64,000 nt of DNA from Rhodococcus sp. Leaf247 (lineage in GTDB: Bacteria > Actinomycetota > Actinomycetes > Mycobacteriales > Mycobacteriaceae), in the NCBI RefSeq assembly GCF_001426185.1, contig NZ_LMRP01000001.1, positions 1,528,765 through 1,592,764 of the forward strand. Reading direction: 5' to 3'. This document shows positions 1-8,491 of the stretch, in pieces. How positions within the stretch are numbered: position 1 is the first letter of the stretch; every line of letters starts with the position of its first letter. The notes beneath the pieces are model-generated. The model had not been told where the DNA came from. It did no database searches and was given only the letters and a program-made list of their open reading frames with translations. The translations under genes and the position numbers were made by a program.

Positions 1-22
1 TCGTGGAACGACCGATGATGCG

Positions 23-1522
23 GTGGCGGGCCGGACGCACCGCGTGAACCGACGGGGCTTCCTCGTGCTCGCCGCGGCCGCGGTCGCCGCGGGGTGTGCG
101 CAGGACCGGACCGTCACTGTCCCGGCCGCAGCGTCGCGTCGTGTGCTCGGCTACTCCACCGGCGCGTCCATCCTGTGGGCCGACGACGCCGACGTGACCC
201 GCACGATGGCCGCGGTCCGTGACGGCGGCGCGACGTCGGTGCGCATCGACGTGTCGTGGCGCTTCGCCGAACCTGTTCGTGGACAGTACGACTGGCGACC
301 CTCCGATCGGGTGGTCGATGCCGCCAGGGCGGCCGGCCTGGACGTGGTGGCCACGCTGACCACGACACCGGCCTGGGCGGCCATCGGGTTCTCCGACCTG
401 CCCGCAGCGGCTCCCCGGAACCCTCAGGAGTACGGAGCCTTCGCCGGCGTCGTCGCCGAGCGCTACCGCGGCAGGGTGTCGTCCTACGAGATCTGGAACG
501 AGCCGAACGGTCGACTGTTCTTCTGGCCGAACCCCGACCCCGTCCGCTACACCGCGATGCTGCGATCGGCTTTCACCACCGTCACCGCCGCGGACCCCGA
601 CGCCGTCGTCGTGGCCGGGGCACTGGGCAACACGGACACCGCCGACGGCCGTGTCGACTCTCACGACTTCCTCGTGGGCATGTACGACGCCGGTGCGGCC
701 GGGTCGTTCCACGCGCTGTCCTACCACGCGTACGACTACGGAACCACCCTCGCGGATGCCGGCCTGTACCCCAATTCCGCTGTGCAGCAGATCATCAGGA
801 TGCGGCAGACGATGGTGGAGCGCGGGGACGCGTCGGCAAGCATCTGGATCACCGAGTACGGCGCACCCGACACCGGCGTGGACGCGGACACGCAGGCGCG
901 GCTCATCGTGGACTCCGCCCAGCAGTGGGGCGAGGTGCCGTACGGCGGGCCGTTCTACATCTATACCGTCCGCGACGGCGACAGCGCGTCCGCCGATTCC
1001 GAGGCTCGCTTCGGCGTGCTCGACGACGCCTTCGTACCCAAACCCGTCTACGGGCAGTTGGCCGCGCTCGCGGCAGCGGGCCTGCCGAACCGCGACGTCG
1101 CGAACCGGTTCGATGCCGCCGCGACACCCGACCTCGGCGACCCCCTGGGTCCGGTCTTCGCCCTCTCCGCCGGCGCGGGCCGCCAGTACGCGCGGGGCAG
1201 CCTGTATTCGACTGCGGGCGGCTGGCTCACCTCACCGCCGGCGGTCGCGGATATCGCCCGCACCACCGGGCTCGTTCCGGCAGGCCCGTTCCGCGACGGG
1301 TACCAGGATCTGCTCGCCGATGGCGGGTTCCGCGTGTTCTCTCACCCGCAGTTCGGGACGTGGGCCGTCGTCGGCGCGATCCTCGATCGGTGGCGGCCCG
1401 ACCTCGGGTTCCCGGTCACCGGGGAGTACGAGACGCCCGACGGTCAGCGCGTCGTGGACTTCGAGTTCGGCCGCATCCTGTGGACGCCGATCGACGGGGC
1501 AGTGGTCGTTCGGGATCGGTGA
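23..1522 (+). CDS. Tat-exported lipoprotein glycoside hydrolase with C-terminal LGFP-type repeats
   Basis: Predicted secreted glycoside hydrolase of the GH5/GH39-like TIM-barrel class (clan inferred from motifs). The N-terminus has a twin-arginine motif (NRRGFL) and a lipobox (AAGC, Cys about residue 25), so it is probably exported folded and lipid-anchored. The catalytic domain spans about residues 40-360, with a WNEP motif (Glu about 160, likely acid/base) and an ITEYG motif (Glu about 278, likely nucleophile). The last 130 residues contain an LGFPVTGE motif typical of LGFP repeats, which are thought to bind the mycolyl-arabinogalactan envelope. A role in trimming an envelope or capsular polysaccharide is inference. 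GTG at 44 is an equally good start; no clear ribosome binding site is visible for either. Confidence 0.8.
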   Translation: MAGRTHRVNRRGFLVLAAAAVAAGCAQDRTVTVPAAASRRVLGYSTGASILWADDADVTRTMAAVRDGGATSVRIDVSWRFAEPVRGQYDWRPSDRVVDAARAAGLDVVATLTTTPAWAAIGFSDLPAAAPRNPQEYGAFAGVVAERYRGRVSSYEIWNEPNGRLFFWPNPDPVRYTAMLRSAFTTVTAADPDAVVVAGALGNTDTADGRVDSHDFLVGMYDAGAAGSFHALSYHAYDYGTTLADAGLYPNSAVQQIIRMRQTMVERGDASASIWITEYGAPDTGVDADTQARLIVDSAQQWGEVPYGGPFYIYTVRDGDSASADSEARFGVLDDAFVPKPVYGQLAALAAAGLPNRDVANRFDAAATPDLGDPLGPVFALSAGAGRQYARGSLYSTAGGWLTSPPAVADIARTTGLVPAGPFRDGYQDLLADGGFRVFSHPQFGTWAVVGAILDRWRPDLGFPVTGEYETPDGQRVVDFEFGRILWTPIDGAVVVRDR

Positions 1523-1533
1523 GATCGCCGCCG

Positions 1534-1704
1534 CTATTCCAGCGTGGCCGGCTTCCTGAGAAGAGGGTTCACAGGCGTGTCCTCGCGCAGAATGCGAGCG
1601 CCGTCCTCTATGTCCGCATTGTGAATGGCTCGGCCCATGATGACGCTGGCGACCAGGGCTGCAACAACCCAGACGGCGCCGATGCCGTAGACGATCCACC
1701 ACAT
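1534..1704 (-). CDS. small single-pass membrane protein (56 aa), paralogue of the 17.4 kb gene
   Basis: A 56-residue protein with an N-terminal transmembrane segment (about residues 3-24) followed by a charged cytoplasmic-type tail containing NADIEDGARILRED. The same layout and a near-identical TADIEDEARRVRRD motif occur in the protein at 17423-17608, which is the main reason to call this real. It ends 12 bases from the stop of the glycoside hydrolase on the other strand (convergent). Function unknown. ATG start chosen; GTG immediately upstream is in frame. No convincing ribosome binding site. Confidence 0.6.
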   Translation of the reverse strand: MWWIVYGIGAVWVVAALVASVIMGRAIHNADIEDGARILREDTPVNPLLRKPATLE

Positions 1705-2127
1705 CACACGAGTGTGACACCGGAACCAGGAATTGCAACGAAAATGGCAATAAAACCATCAAGAACGTTTTTTACGGCGCGCGGAAGCGCCACCACGGGA
1801 GACTAGGGCGGCCGTCTGCTGCGCAGAGCCTGTCATTCGGTTGCACGACGGAGTCGAGGCCGGTTCTGGCGGTCGGCGCTGTTCAGACCGCGTTCATCCT
1901 TGATTCGGCGCTGCCTGCTCTGCGGACGGGTAGCCGAATGACTTGCAGCAGAAACAGCGGCTGGCCATACTTTCCGCATGGCCAAGAGACGCTCGCGCAT
2001 TGTTGCGCCCGATAAACCGACGCTCGGACAAGTCAGTTCCGTCGGTATCAGTTTTGTCGCTTTTCTGGTCCTGCTGGGCTTGTGCGTGAGTCACGGCTTG
2101 CTCTGACATTGCGCGCATGTAGGCAGA
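1705..2127. other. intergenic stretch without a recognisable gene
   Basis: About 420 bases between the small membrane protein and the LexA box. The part around 1730-1790 is unusually A/T-rich for this window. Open frames here on both strands have no recognisable protein features. It may carry the promoter of the small membrane protein; nothing more can be supported. Confidence 0.5.
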
Positions 2128-2143
2128 TCGAACGTGTGTTCGA
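2128..2143. promoter_or_regulatory. LexA (SOS) box
   Basis: TCGAACGTGTGTTCGA is a perfect dyad (TCGAAC-N4-GTTCGA) matching the actinobacterial LexA operator. It lies 31 bases upstream of the DUF222-HNH start, so that gene is predicted to be DNA-damage inducible. Several 13E12-family (DUF222) genes of Mycobacterium tuberculosis are known LexA targets, which fits. Confidence 0.88.
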
Positions 2144-2173
2144 TTTTGTCGGTGAGTCGCGGTACCGTAAGTC

Positions 2174-3613
2174 ATGTTTTCGGGGGGAAACGCAGGGGAC
2201 GGTCGTCGTGACGACGGCTCCATCGGCGACCCCGTTCTCGCACAGCTCATCGCCGAGCAGGAGGAGCTGACGCGTCGCATCGCGGCGTACGGCACACAGC
2301 ACCTCGACACGGCGGACCGTCTCGCTCTCCTGGTGCGGGACGAGAAGGTGACGCGTGCCCGTCTGGGCCAGGCCCACGTGTGGCTGGCGGAGCTCGAGCA
2401 GCAGCGCGGCTTCGAGGAGACCGGAGCACGCAATGCCGATGCCCTGGCACTGCTCCTCACCATCGACCGCTCGGCCGCCTCGACGCGCCTGGCCCTCGCC
2501 GCACAGCTCGGTAACAGGACCACACTGCTCGGTGACGTCATGGAACCGGAGCTACCCACCACAGCCGCAGCGCTGCGTGAAGGCGCCATCGACCCGGCTC
2601 ACGTGACGGTCATCCGGAAGTTCGACAAGAACCTCCCCGCCGCTGTGGACGCCGACACCCGCGCTCACGCTGAGCGGCACCTGGCCACTGCGGCGCGCGA
2701 GGTCCGTCCTGCGGAGCTCACCGCACTCGCCGAGCGCCTCACCGCGCACATCGTCGAGGAAGGCGAGTTCGAGCTGCCACCGGAGCGCGTGCGTAAGCGC
2801 GGCATCTTCATGAACAAGCAGGGCAGCGACGGCATGCGCACCGGCAGGTTCGTTCTCGATTCCGAGACCGCGGCGTACATGGACGCCTACAACAGCAAGT
2901 ACGCGGCGCGCGGAGTGGGGAATCCCGAGGACACGCGTGCGCCCGTCGTCGGCACGGACCCGGACGACGAGACCCGCCGGCGCGACACCCGGACCACACC
3001 GCAACGCAGGCACGACGCCCTGAAGCTGCTCCTGCGCGACACACTGGCCTCCGACGATCTCGGCAAGCATCGCGGCGTGCCGGTCAAGGTCATCATCGTC
3101 GCCAGGCTCGAAGACCTGCTGCGCGGCACCGGACTCGCCACCACCGCAACGGGTTCCACCGTGTCGATTCGAGACGTCATCCGCATGGGGTCGCACGCCG
3201 ACCACTACCTCGCGGTCTTCGGCGACGACGACGGCAGGCCACTGCACTTCGGCCGCACCCGCCGCATCGCCAGCGAAGATCAGCGCCTCGTCCTCATGGC
3301 CACCGACCGCGGGTGCACCGCACCGGGATGCGATCGCCCCGCCGTCGCAACACAGGCGCACCACATCCACGAGTGGCAGGACGGCGGGCCGACCGACATC
3401 GAATCGCTCACCTTCGTGTGCGACATGCACCATCCGATGATCAACGACGGCGCACTCGGATGGTCCACCACCACAGCGCCACCAGGTCACCCCTACGCCG
3501 GGCGCACTCTGTGGCACCCGCCTGCCCTCATCGACCCGTCAAGGACAGGCCGGGTGAACCACTATCACCATCCACAGGACTATCTGTGGGAGGACGACGA
3601 GCCAGCCGCGTGA
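2174..3613 (+). CDS. DUF222 / HNH endonuclease domain protein (13E12 family)
   Basis: A 479-residue protein with an N-terminal helical DUF222 region (about 15-330) and a C-terminal HNH nuclease motif (about 375-420) with the pattern GCTAPGCDRP, AHHIHEW and CDMHHPMI, that is two Cys pairs plus the His-His and Asn/His positions of HNH enzymes. The family is abundant in mycobacteria and rhodococci and its role is unclear; some copies were once called a repeat family. A perfect LexA box sits just upstream, implying SOS control. Its last 34 bases overlap the 3' end of the convergent DUF72 gene. The ATG start is favoured by the spacing to the LexA box. Confidence 0.9.
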   Translation: MFSGGNAGDGRRDDGSIGDPVLAQLIAEQEELTRRIAAYGTQHLDTADRLALLVRDEKVTRARLGQAHVWLAELEQQRGFEETGARNADALALLLTIDRSAASTRLALAAQLGNRTTLLGDVMEPELPTTAAALREGAIDPAHVTVIRKFDKNLPAAVDADTRAHAERHLATAAREVRPAELTALAERLTAHIVEEGEFELPPERVRKRGIFMNKQGSDGMRTGRFVLDSETAAYMDAYNSKYAARGVGNPEDTRAPVVGTDPDDETRRRDTRTTPQRRHDALKLLLRDTLASDDLGKHRGVPVKVIIVARLEDLLRGTGLATTATGSTVSIRDVIRMGSHADHYLAVFGDDDGRPLHFGRTRRIASEDQRLVLMATDRGCTAPGCDRPAVATQAHHIHEWQDGGPTDIESLTFVCDMHHPMINDGALGWSTTTAPPGHPYAGRTLWHPPALIDPSRTGRVNHYHHPQDYLWEDDEPAA

Positions 3614-4419
3614 GTCATCTCGATGAGCCGCAACGCATCCCACGGCGCGAAGCCCTTCGCATCGTTGTCGAAGTAGACGTACACGTCTCGCTTCGCTGCG
3701 CGCCACTCTCCGATGCGCTCGCCCCACCGGCCGAGCGCATCGTCGGAGTACCCGCTCGTGTACAGCTCGGTGTCGCCGTGCAGCCGGACGTAGACCACGT
3801 CGCTCGTCACCTCGGTGAGCATCGGGAACTTTCCGGCCGAATCAGCGACCACACAGCCGATGTCGTGTGCGCGCATGAGCTCGTACGCCTCGGGTGAGTC
3901 GAAGCTCGGGTGCCGCACCTCGAGACAGTGCCGCAGCGGACGATCCTCGTCGACGTCGAGAAACACCCGGTCGTCGGCGAGCTTGTCGTCGTGCTTCTCC
4001 CCCAGCCGGGCTGCCTCCGTCGTCGACCGCGGCAGCAACGCGAAGAAGTCGGCCATCCTGGTGGCGTCGAAACGAAAGGTAGCCGGCAGCTGCCACAGGA
4101 TCGGCCCGAGCCGTGGCCCCAGCGCGAGAACACCCGACGCGAAGAAGTTGCCCAGCGCGGCGTCCACTCCTACAAGCTTCTTCATGTGGGTGACGAAGCG
4201 CGGCCCCTTCACCGCGAACACGAACCAGTCCGGCGTTTCTGCACGCCACCGCTGATAGCTTGACGGCCGCTGCAGGGAGTAGAACGAGCCGTTGATCTCG
4301 ATGGAGGTCAGGGCACGCGAGGCGTACTCCAGCTCGCGGCGCTGGGCCAGCCCCGCAGGGTAGAAGTCGCCCCGCCAGCCCGCGTAACGCCAGCCGGAGA
4401 TGCCGATACGAAGTTCCAT
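3580..4419 (-). CDS. DUF72 family protein (YecE-like)
   Basis: A 279-residue protein that begins with RIGISGWRY and carries the family hallmarks INGSFYS, FAVKGPRFVTH, LWQLP, EVRHPSF, YVRLHG and YVYFDND. DUF72 proteins are TIM-barrel-like and widespread; their reaction is not established. It overlaps the 3' end of the convergent DUF222-HNH gene by 34 bases, so no separate terminator fits between them. ATG start at 4419. Confidence 0.9.
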   Translation of the reverse strand: MELRIGISGWRYAGWRGDFYPAGLAQRRELEYASRALTSIEINGSFYSLQRPSSYQRWRAETPDWFVFAVKGPRFVTHMKKLVGVDAALGNFFASGVLALGPRLGPILWQLPATFRFDATRMADFFALLPRSTTEAARLGEKHDDKLADDRVFLDVDEDRPLRHCLEVRHPSFDSPEAYELMRAHDIGCVVADSAGKFPMLTEVTSDVVYVRLHGDTELYTSGYSDDALGRWGERIGEWRAAKRDVYVYFDNDAKGFAPWDALRLIEMTHAAGSSSSHR

Positions 4420-4492
4420 CGACTACCTCCGTCCTTGTGCCGTCGTCAGCAGTTACCCGCATGCCGGGCCGCGACACATGGGCCTGATGCGA

Positions 4493-5140
4493 TCACGGTC
4501 GCGGCGGCCAGGCGGCCCAGCCGCCAGGAAGTGCACTGAGAATGCGGTCCGCGGCGTCGATACGTGCTGCGGGGATACCTCCGGCGCCGGACTTCCCCGA
4601 GTTCCCGCCGCCCGGGTAGGTGAATGAGTGCTCGACCCACAGACGGTTACCGCGTTCGACTTTCTCGCGGTAGTTGCCGGTGACGACCGCGAACACCTGA
4701 CGCTCGAGGAGATCGGCTTCCTCCTGCCACGTCGAGTCGCAGGCGTCGCACCCGCAGCTCGGGAAGTAGAAGTCGTGCAGCAGACCAGCGTGCATCCCGA
4801 TCCCAGGGTACGACGTGAATACGAATGTCAGTGTCGCGCAGGTCGAATCGTTAGGTCTGATCCGAACAGCACGGGTCGCATCGCGATGCGGGCGAACCAA
4901 CTCCGCGGCCGCCTCCGGTCCCTCGTCGATCTCGACGTCGTAGGTTACGCGTATGTGTTCGATGAGGGCGTCGGCAACGGTGTGAAGGGGCGCATAGCGT
5001 TCCGGGTGTTCGGTCACGGAATAGGCGCTCTCCGGGGGAGAGTCTGCCCACAGGTTCCCGTAGTCGATTCTCCGACCGTCGGAGTCACGGAAGACCTGCT
5101 CGTCGATCGTCGGTCGTACGTACGACGTCACGTCAGTCAT
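4493..5140 (-). CDS. uncharacterised protein, resembles DUF6226
   Basis: A 215-residue soluble protein beginning MTDVTSYVRPTIDEQVF. It contains a CGCDACDSTW cluster around residue 140 that could bind a metal, and a conserved-looking VEHSFTYPGG stretch. I believe it matches the DUF6226 family, but cannot check this. It overlaps the upstream gene (stop 5133) by eight bases, so the two are probably translated together. Function unknown. Confidence 0.7.
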   Translation of the reverse strand: MTDVTSYVRPTIDEQVFRDSDGRRIDYGNLWADSPPESAYSVTEHPERYAPLHTVADALIEHIRVTYDVEIDEGPEAAAELVRPHRDATRAVRIRPNDSTCATLTFVFTSYPGIGMHAGLLHDFYFPSCGCDACDSTWQEEADLLERQVFAVVTGNYREKVERGNRLWVEHSFTYPGGGNSGKSGAGGIPAARIDAADRILSALPGGWAAWPPRP

Positions 5141-5636
5141 CCTCTCTCGCTGCGAGCAGTCCGATCGGTGCTATCTCCCGATCGGTGCGGGGATCGCGCC
5201 ATACTGCTTCCCCGTCGACGACCGTCGGCCACAGCAGACGCTTCTCTTCGACGGGCCACTCGACCCACGGCGGGTACCCCGCGAGTTCGGTCTGCACGAT
5301 GTCAGCGATGACCACGGTCGCCTCCGCGAGGGACAGATCCATGTGCAGCGCAACCGTGTAGAGCGAGATACCGACGGTCCTCTCGTCGACGCTGGTCACC
5401 TTTACTCTTCGGCGAGGGCCGCTGGAGTTCACTCCGAGTCCGACGACACCCGTCTCGTGCAGCGAGAGGGTCCATCGAAGTCGGTCGAGGTCCAGGTGGG
5501 CACCGGACCGGCGCCAGTGCAGGTCCGACCCCACCGCGAAACACGCGTCGACCATCTGGGTAGGCGCACCCGTTCCGGATTCGGGGAGCAACGGCAGCGT
5601 CCACTCATCGACGTACTCGAGATCATGGCCCCACAT
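5133..5636 (-). CDS. uncharacterised protein paired with the DUF6226-like gene
   Basis: A 167-residue soluble protein starting MWGHDLEYVDEWTLPL. It is rich in acidic residues, with no signal peptide or membrane segment. It overlaps the DUF6226-like gene downstream by eight bases, so the pair forms a two-gene operon. An in-frame upstream extension exists, but its composition is not protein-like, so the ATG at 5636 is preferred. No family recognised. Confidence 0.65.
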   Translation of the reverse strand: MWGHDLEYVDEWTLPLLPESGTGAPTQMVDACFAVGSDLHWRRSGAHLDLDRLRWTLSLHETGVVGLGVNSSGPRRRVKVTSVDERTVGISLYTVALHMDLSLAEATVVIADIVQTELAGYPPWVEWPVEEKRLLWPTVVDGEAVWRDPRTDREIAPIGLLAAREDD

Positions 5637-5712
5637 CGGTCCAGTGTGGCAAGCATTCCGGTGCTCGAATAATTGTTTTTCATGATCTCGTCGACACCGT
5701 ACGGTTCGGTGC

Positions 5713-6069
5713 ATGGACGAGGTGGTGACCCGGCGGAAGAACCAGCCGCCGCCCCGTCATGTCGTCTTCGACGATCTCGTCAATCCCGGACGCGAGACCA
5801 TACGGCCGTGGTTGCACCTGCTCGACGATGAGACGCTCCCGCGTGTCGTCGAGTCCGAAGCTCCGTCGCTCGTCGTGTGGTCGTCGCTCTGGCCGGCGAG
5901 ACCCGGTGCCCTCATTCGCTTCGACCTGGCGGAGGACGGCACTGGGACGAGTCTTCGATGGACGTTGTTACTCGATCAACCGCACCCCGATGACGACGTC
6001 GTTCGGACTTTGCGTAAGCGCATCGACAGGCTGATCAACGCGAACCTGCGATTCACCTACGGGCAGTGA
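5713..6069 (+). CDS. small SRPBCC-like protein
   Basis: A 118-residue protein divergent from the two-gene operon at 5636. The pattern PGALIRFDLAEDGTGTSLRWTLLLD followed by a C-terminal helix (VVRTLRKRIDRLINANLRFTYGQ) looks like the C-terminal half of an SRPBCC/START-like ligand-binding fold, but it is short for that family. The ligand is unknown. The 76 bp between the divergent starts must carry both promoters. Confidence 0.65.
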   Translation: MDEVVTRRKNQPPPRHVVFDDLVNPGRETIRPWLHLLDDETLPRVVESEAPSLVVWSSLWPARPGALIRFDLAEDGTGTSLRWTLLLDQPHPDDDVVRTLRKRIDRLINANLRFTYGQ

Positions 6070-6118
6070 CCGACCCGTGCGGTGGACGGGAGCGTGGAAG
6101 CCACCATGACGCCAGAGA

Positions 6119-6820
6119 TCAGGGGCCGTCCAGAACCCGCTCGAGCGGCACGTCCGGGATCGTGATGCCGCGGGATGCGCCGAGGCCGGTGATCTGCAGC
6201 CAGATGGTGTCGGCGAGGAATGCGGAGAAGGTGTCGAGGCCGACCGAATCCTCCTGTGTGCGCCAGGTTCTCACGGCCCCGACGCAGCCGGAGATGAGGC
6301 TCGACACCCAGGGTCCGACCAAGCGAAGGTCGTCGTCACCCAGGTCCGCGCCGACGAGGGCCAGGAAGCCGCCGACGGCCACCTCGATCTTCTGGGCGAC
6401 GCGGGCGATCGTGCTCTGCAGAGGCGACTCCGAGGAGCCGGTGACGTTCTGTTCGACGACGTATGTCCAGGTGGGATGGGCCACCACCCAACGCACGTAG
6501 GAATCGACGACACGCTGCACCACCGAGCGCGGCAGACCCTCGAGCGTCACCGACGCGGTCAGGGTCTGTTCCAGCTGCTCGCAGATGGTGCGCTGGATGG
6601 CGACGTCGAGGTCAGCGCGGTCGGCGAAGTAGCGGTAGATGCCGGTGCGGTGGATGCGCGCCTCGTCGGCGATCTGCTGCGCCGTGATCCACTCCCCCGG
6701 ATTCACGCCCCGCTCGAGCACGTCGAGGGCAGCGGCGATCACCTGACGGCGACGGTCGGCGTTGTGCTGCTCCCACCGTCGCCTCCGGCCGTCACCGGAG
6801 GCAGTGCGCTCGGTGCTCAT
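6119..6820 (-). CDS. TetR family regulator of the diiron oxygenase operon
   Basis: A 233-residue regulator with an N-terminal helix-turn-helix (about residues 20-70; WITAQQIADEARIHRTGIYRYFADRADLDVAI) and a C-terminal ligand-binding region. It is the last gene of the operon diiron oxygenase - FprB - TetR, 14 bases after FprB. It probably represses its own operon through the dyads at 9498-9527; that is inference from position. An in-frame upstream extension runs into the FprB coding region and is rejected. Confidence 0.88.
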   Translation of the reverse strand: MSTERTASGDGRRRRWEQHNADRRRQVIAAALDVLERGVNPGEWITAQQIADEARIHRTGIYRYFADRADLDVAIQRTICEQLEQTLTASVTLEGLPRSVVQRVVDSYVRWVVAHPTWTYVVEQNVTGSSESPLQSTIARVAQKIEVAVGGFLALVGADLGDDDLRLVGPWVSSLISGCVGAVRTWRTQEDSVGLDTFSAFLADTIWLQITGLGASRGITIPDVPLERVLDGP

Positions 6821-6834
6821 TGCACCGAAGCATC

Positions 6835-8487
6835 TCACGTACGCAGCAGTCTCCGCGGTGCCCTGACCTTCACGCGTGCCGCGACGGCCTCCTGTTCGAG
6901 CCGATCGACGATCTTCACGCGCGGACGGCCTGCGCGTCGACCGAGCGCGAGCTCCTCCGCATCCAGCCGGCGCCACGATGCCAGGTCACCCGCCCGCGGG
7001 GTCGTCGCCGCGATGAGCTCGTCGGGCGTGTGGTGTGGATCGGCGATGTCGGAGTCCAGGTGGTCGAGCACTGCCTCCACCGTCTCCTGCGCGCAGGTCT
7101 TGTTCGTGCCGATGAAGCCGCGCGGTCCACGCTTGATCCACCCGACGACGAACACACCCGGCGCCACCCGCCCGTGATCGTTGGGGACGGTGCCCGTGCG
7201 CTCGTCGAACGGGAGCCCGGGCAGACCGACGCCGCGGAAGCCGACCGATCGCACTACCAGGCCGGCGTCGAGGACGTACTCCTCCGACCTCGGGACGGCG
7301 ACGACGGAACCGTCGACACCCTCGACGAGGTCGTTCCGCGCGACGCGGACGCCGGTCACCCGGCCGTCCTCGCCCAGAATCTCCACCGGCGACACCGCGA
7401 ACGTCAGCACGATGCGGCGACGCGTGGGATCCGTCGAGTGCGGTCGAGCAGCCAGTTCGGCGAGCAGGCGACTCCGCTGATCGTCACCCTGCAGCTGCGC
7501 CGGGTCCGCTTCGACGACGACGTCGACATCGGTGAGCGCTGCGAGACCCATCAGCTCGGGCACGGTGAAGGCCGCGTCGGCCGGTCCGCGTCGACCAAGA
7601 ATCTGTACCTCATGGATCCCCGAGTTCCTGAGCTGATCGAGAGCGTGCGGCGCGATGTCCGTTCTCTCCGAGAGCCATTCGGGGTCGCGGGTGAGCATGC
7701 GCGCGACGTCGAGGGCGACGTTGCCGTTACCGACCACGACAGCGCGCTCGTGATCGAGCGTGACGGCGGCGTCCCGGTGATCGGGATGGCCGTTGTACCA
7801 GCCGACGACGTCGGTCGCGGCGACCGAACCCGTCAGCCCCTCGCCGGGGATCCCCAGCACGCGATCGGACGATGCGCCGACGGCGAACACGACGGCGTGA
7901 TAGACCGACTGCAGTTGCGCCACAGTGATATCGGATCCTACTTCTGCTCCCAGCACGTACCGGAAACCCGGCTCGTTCTCGATCGCCTCGAAGAGATCGG
8001 TGACCTTCTTGGTGGTCGCGTGGTCGGGCGCGACGCCGTGCCGCACCAGACCGTGCGGAGTATTCAGCTTGTCGTAGACGTCCACCGACGCCACCTCGGG
8101 ATGCTTGAGCAGCTCGTCCGCGGTGTACAACCCGGCCGGACCGGCACCGATCACCGCGACGCGGAACGGACCGCCGCGGCGCAGACGTCGTTGCGGCGCA
8201 ACGAGAGCCAGCGGTGTGCGATCGGCGTGCGGCATCCTCTCGAAGTACTCCGCATTGAGGGCGGCGTACGGAGCTGTCGCGATCGTCAGCTTCGTGTCGG
8301 GAACGATCGCGCCCACCGGGCACGCCGTCACACAGGCACTGCACCCCACGCACGTCGCCGGATCGATGAACAGCATGTCGGTGGTCCCGAACCCGGGCTC
8401 GCCCGGTGCGGGGTGGATGCAGTTGACCGGGCACGCGAGGACGCAGGACGCGTCGGCGCAGCACGTCCCGGTGACGACGTGGGGCAT
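6835..8487 (-). CDS. fprB: ferredoxin-fused ferredoxin/flavodoxin-NADP reductase (FprB type)
   Basis: A 550-residue fusion. Residues 1-75 are a two-cluster ferredoxin with a first Cys group in CCADASCVLACPVNC and a second in CVGCSACVTACPVGAI. The rest is an adrenodoxin-reductase-like flavoprotein with an FAD-binding VAVIGAGPAGLYTADEL and an NADP-binding VVVGNGNVALDVARML. This matches M. tuberculosis FprB in layout. It starts 4 bases after the diiron oxygenase, and the obvious role is to pass electrons from NADPH to that oxygenase (inference from the operon). Confidence 0.92.
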   Translation of the reverse strand: MPHVVTGTCCADASCVLACPVNCIHPAPGEPGFGTTDMLFIDPATCVGCSACVTACPVGAIVPDTKLTIATAPYAALNAEYFERMPHADRTPLALVAPQRRLRRGGPFRVAVIGAGPAGLYTADELLKHPEVASVDVYDKLNTPHGLVRHGVAPDHATTKKVTDLFEAIENEPGFRYVLGAEVGSDITVAQLQSVYHAVVFAVGASSDRVLGIPGEGLTGSVAATDVVGWYNGHPDHRDAAVTLDHERAVVVGNGNVALDVARMLTRDPEWLSERTDIAPHALDQLRNSGIHEVQILGRRGPADAAFTVPELMGLAALTDVDVVVEADPAQLQGDDQRSRLLAELAARPHSTDPTRRRIVLTFAVSPVEILGEDGRVTGVRVARNDLVEGVDGSVVAVPRSEEYVLDAGLVVRSVGFRGVGLPGLPFDERTGTVPNDHGRVAPGVFVVGWIKRGPRGFIGTNKTCAQETVEAVLDHLDSDIADPHHTPDELIAATTPRAGDLASWRRLDAEELALGRRAGRPRVKIVDRLEQEAVAARVKVRAPRRLLRT

Positions 8488-8491
8488 CGAA

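Noticed and set aside
1232..1762. 176-codon minus-strand frame covering the end of the glycoside hydrolase
   Set aside because: It is out of frame with the 56-residue membrane protein, which has a conserved paralogue; the longer frame is Arg/His-rich and featureless.
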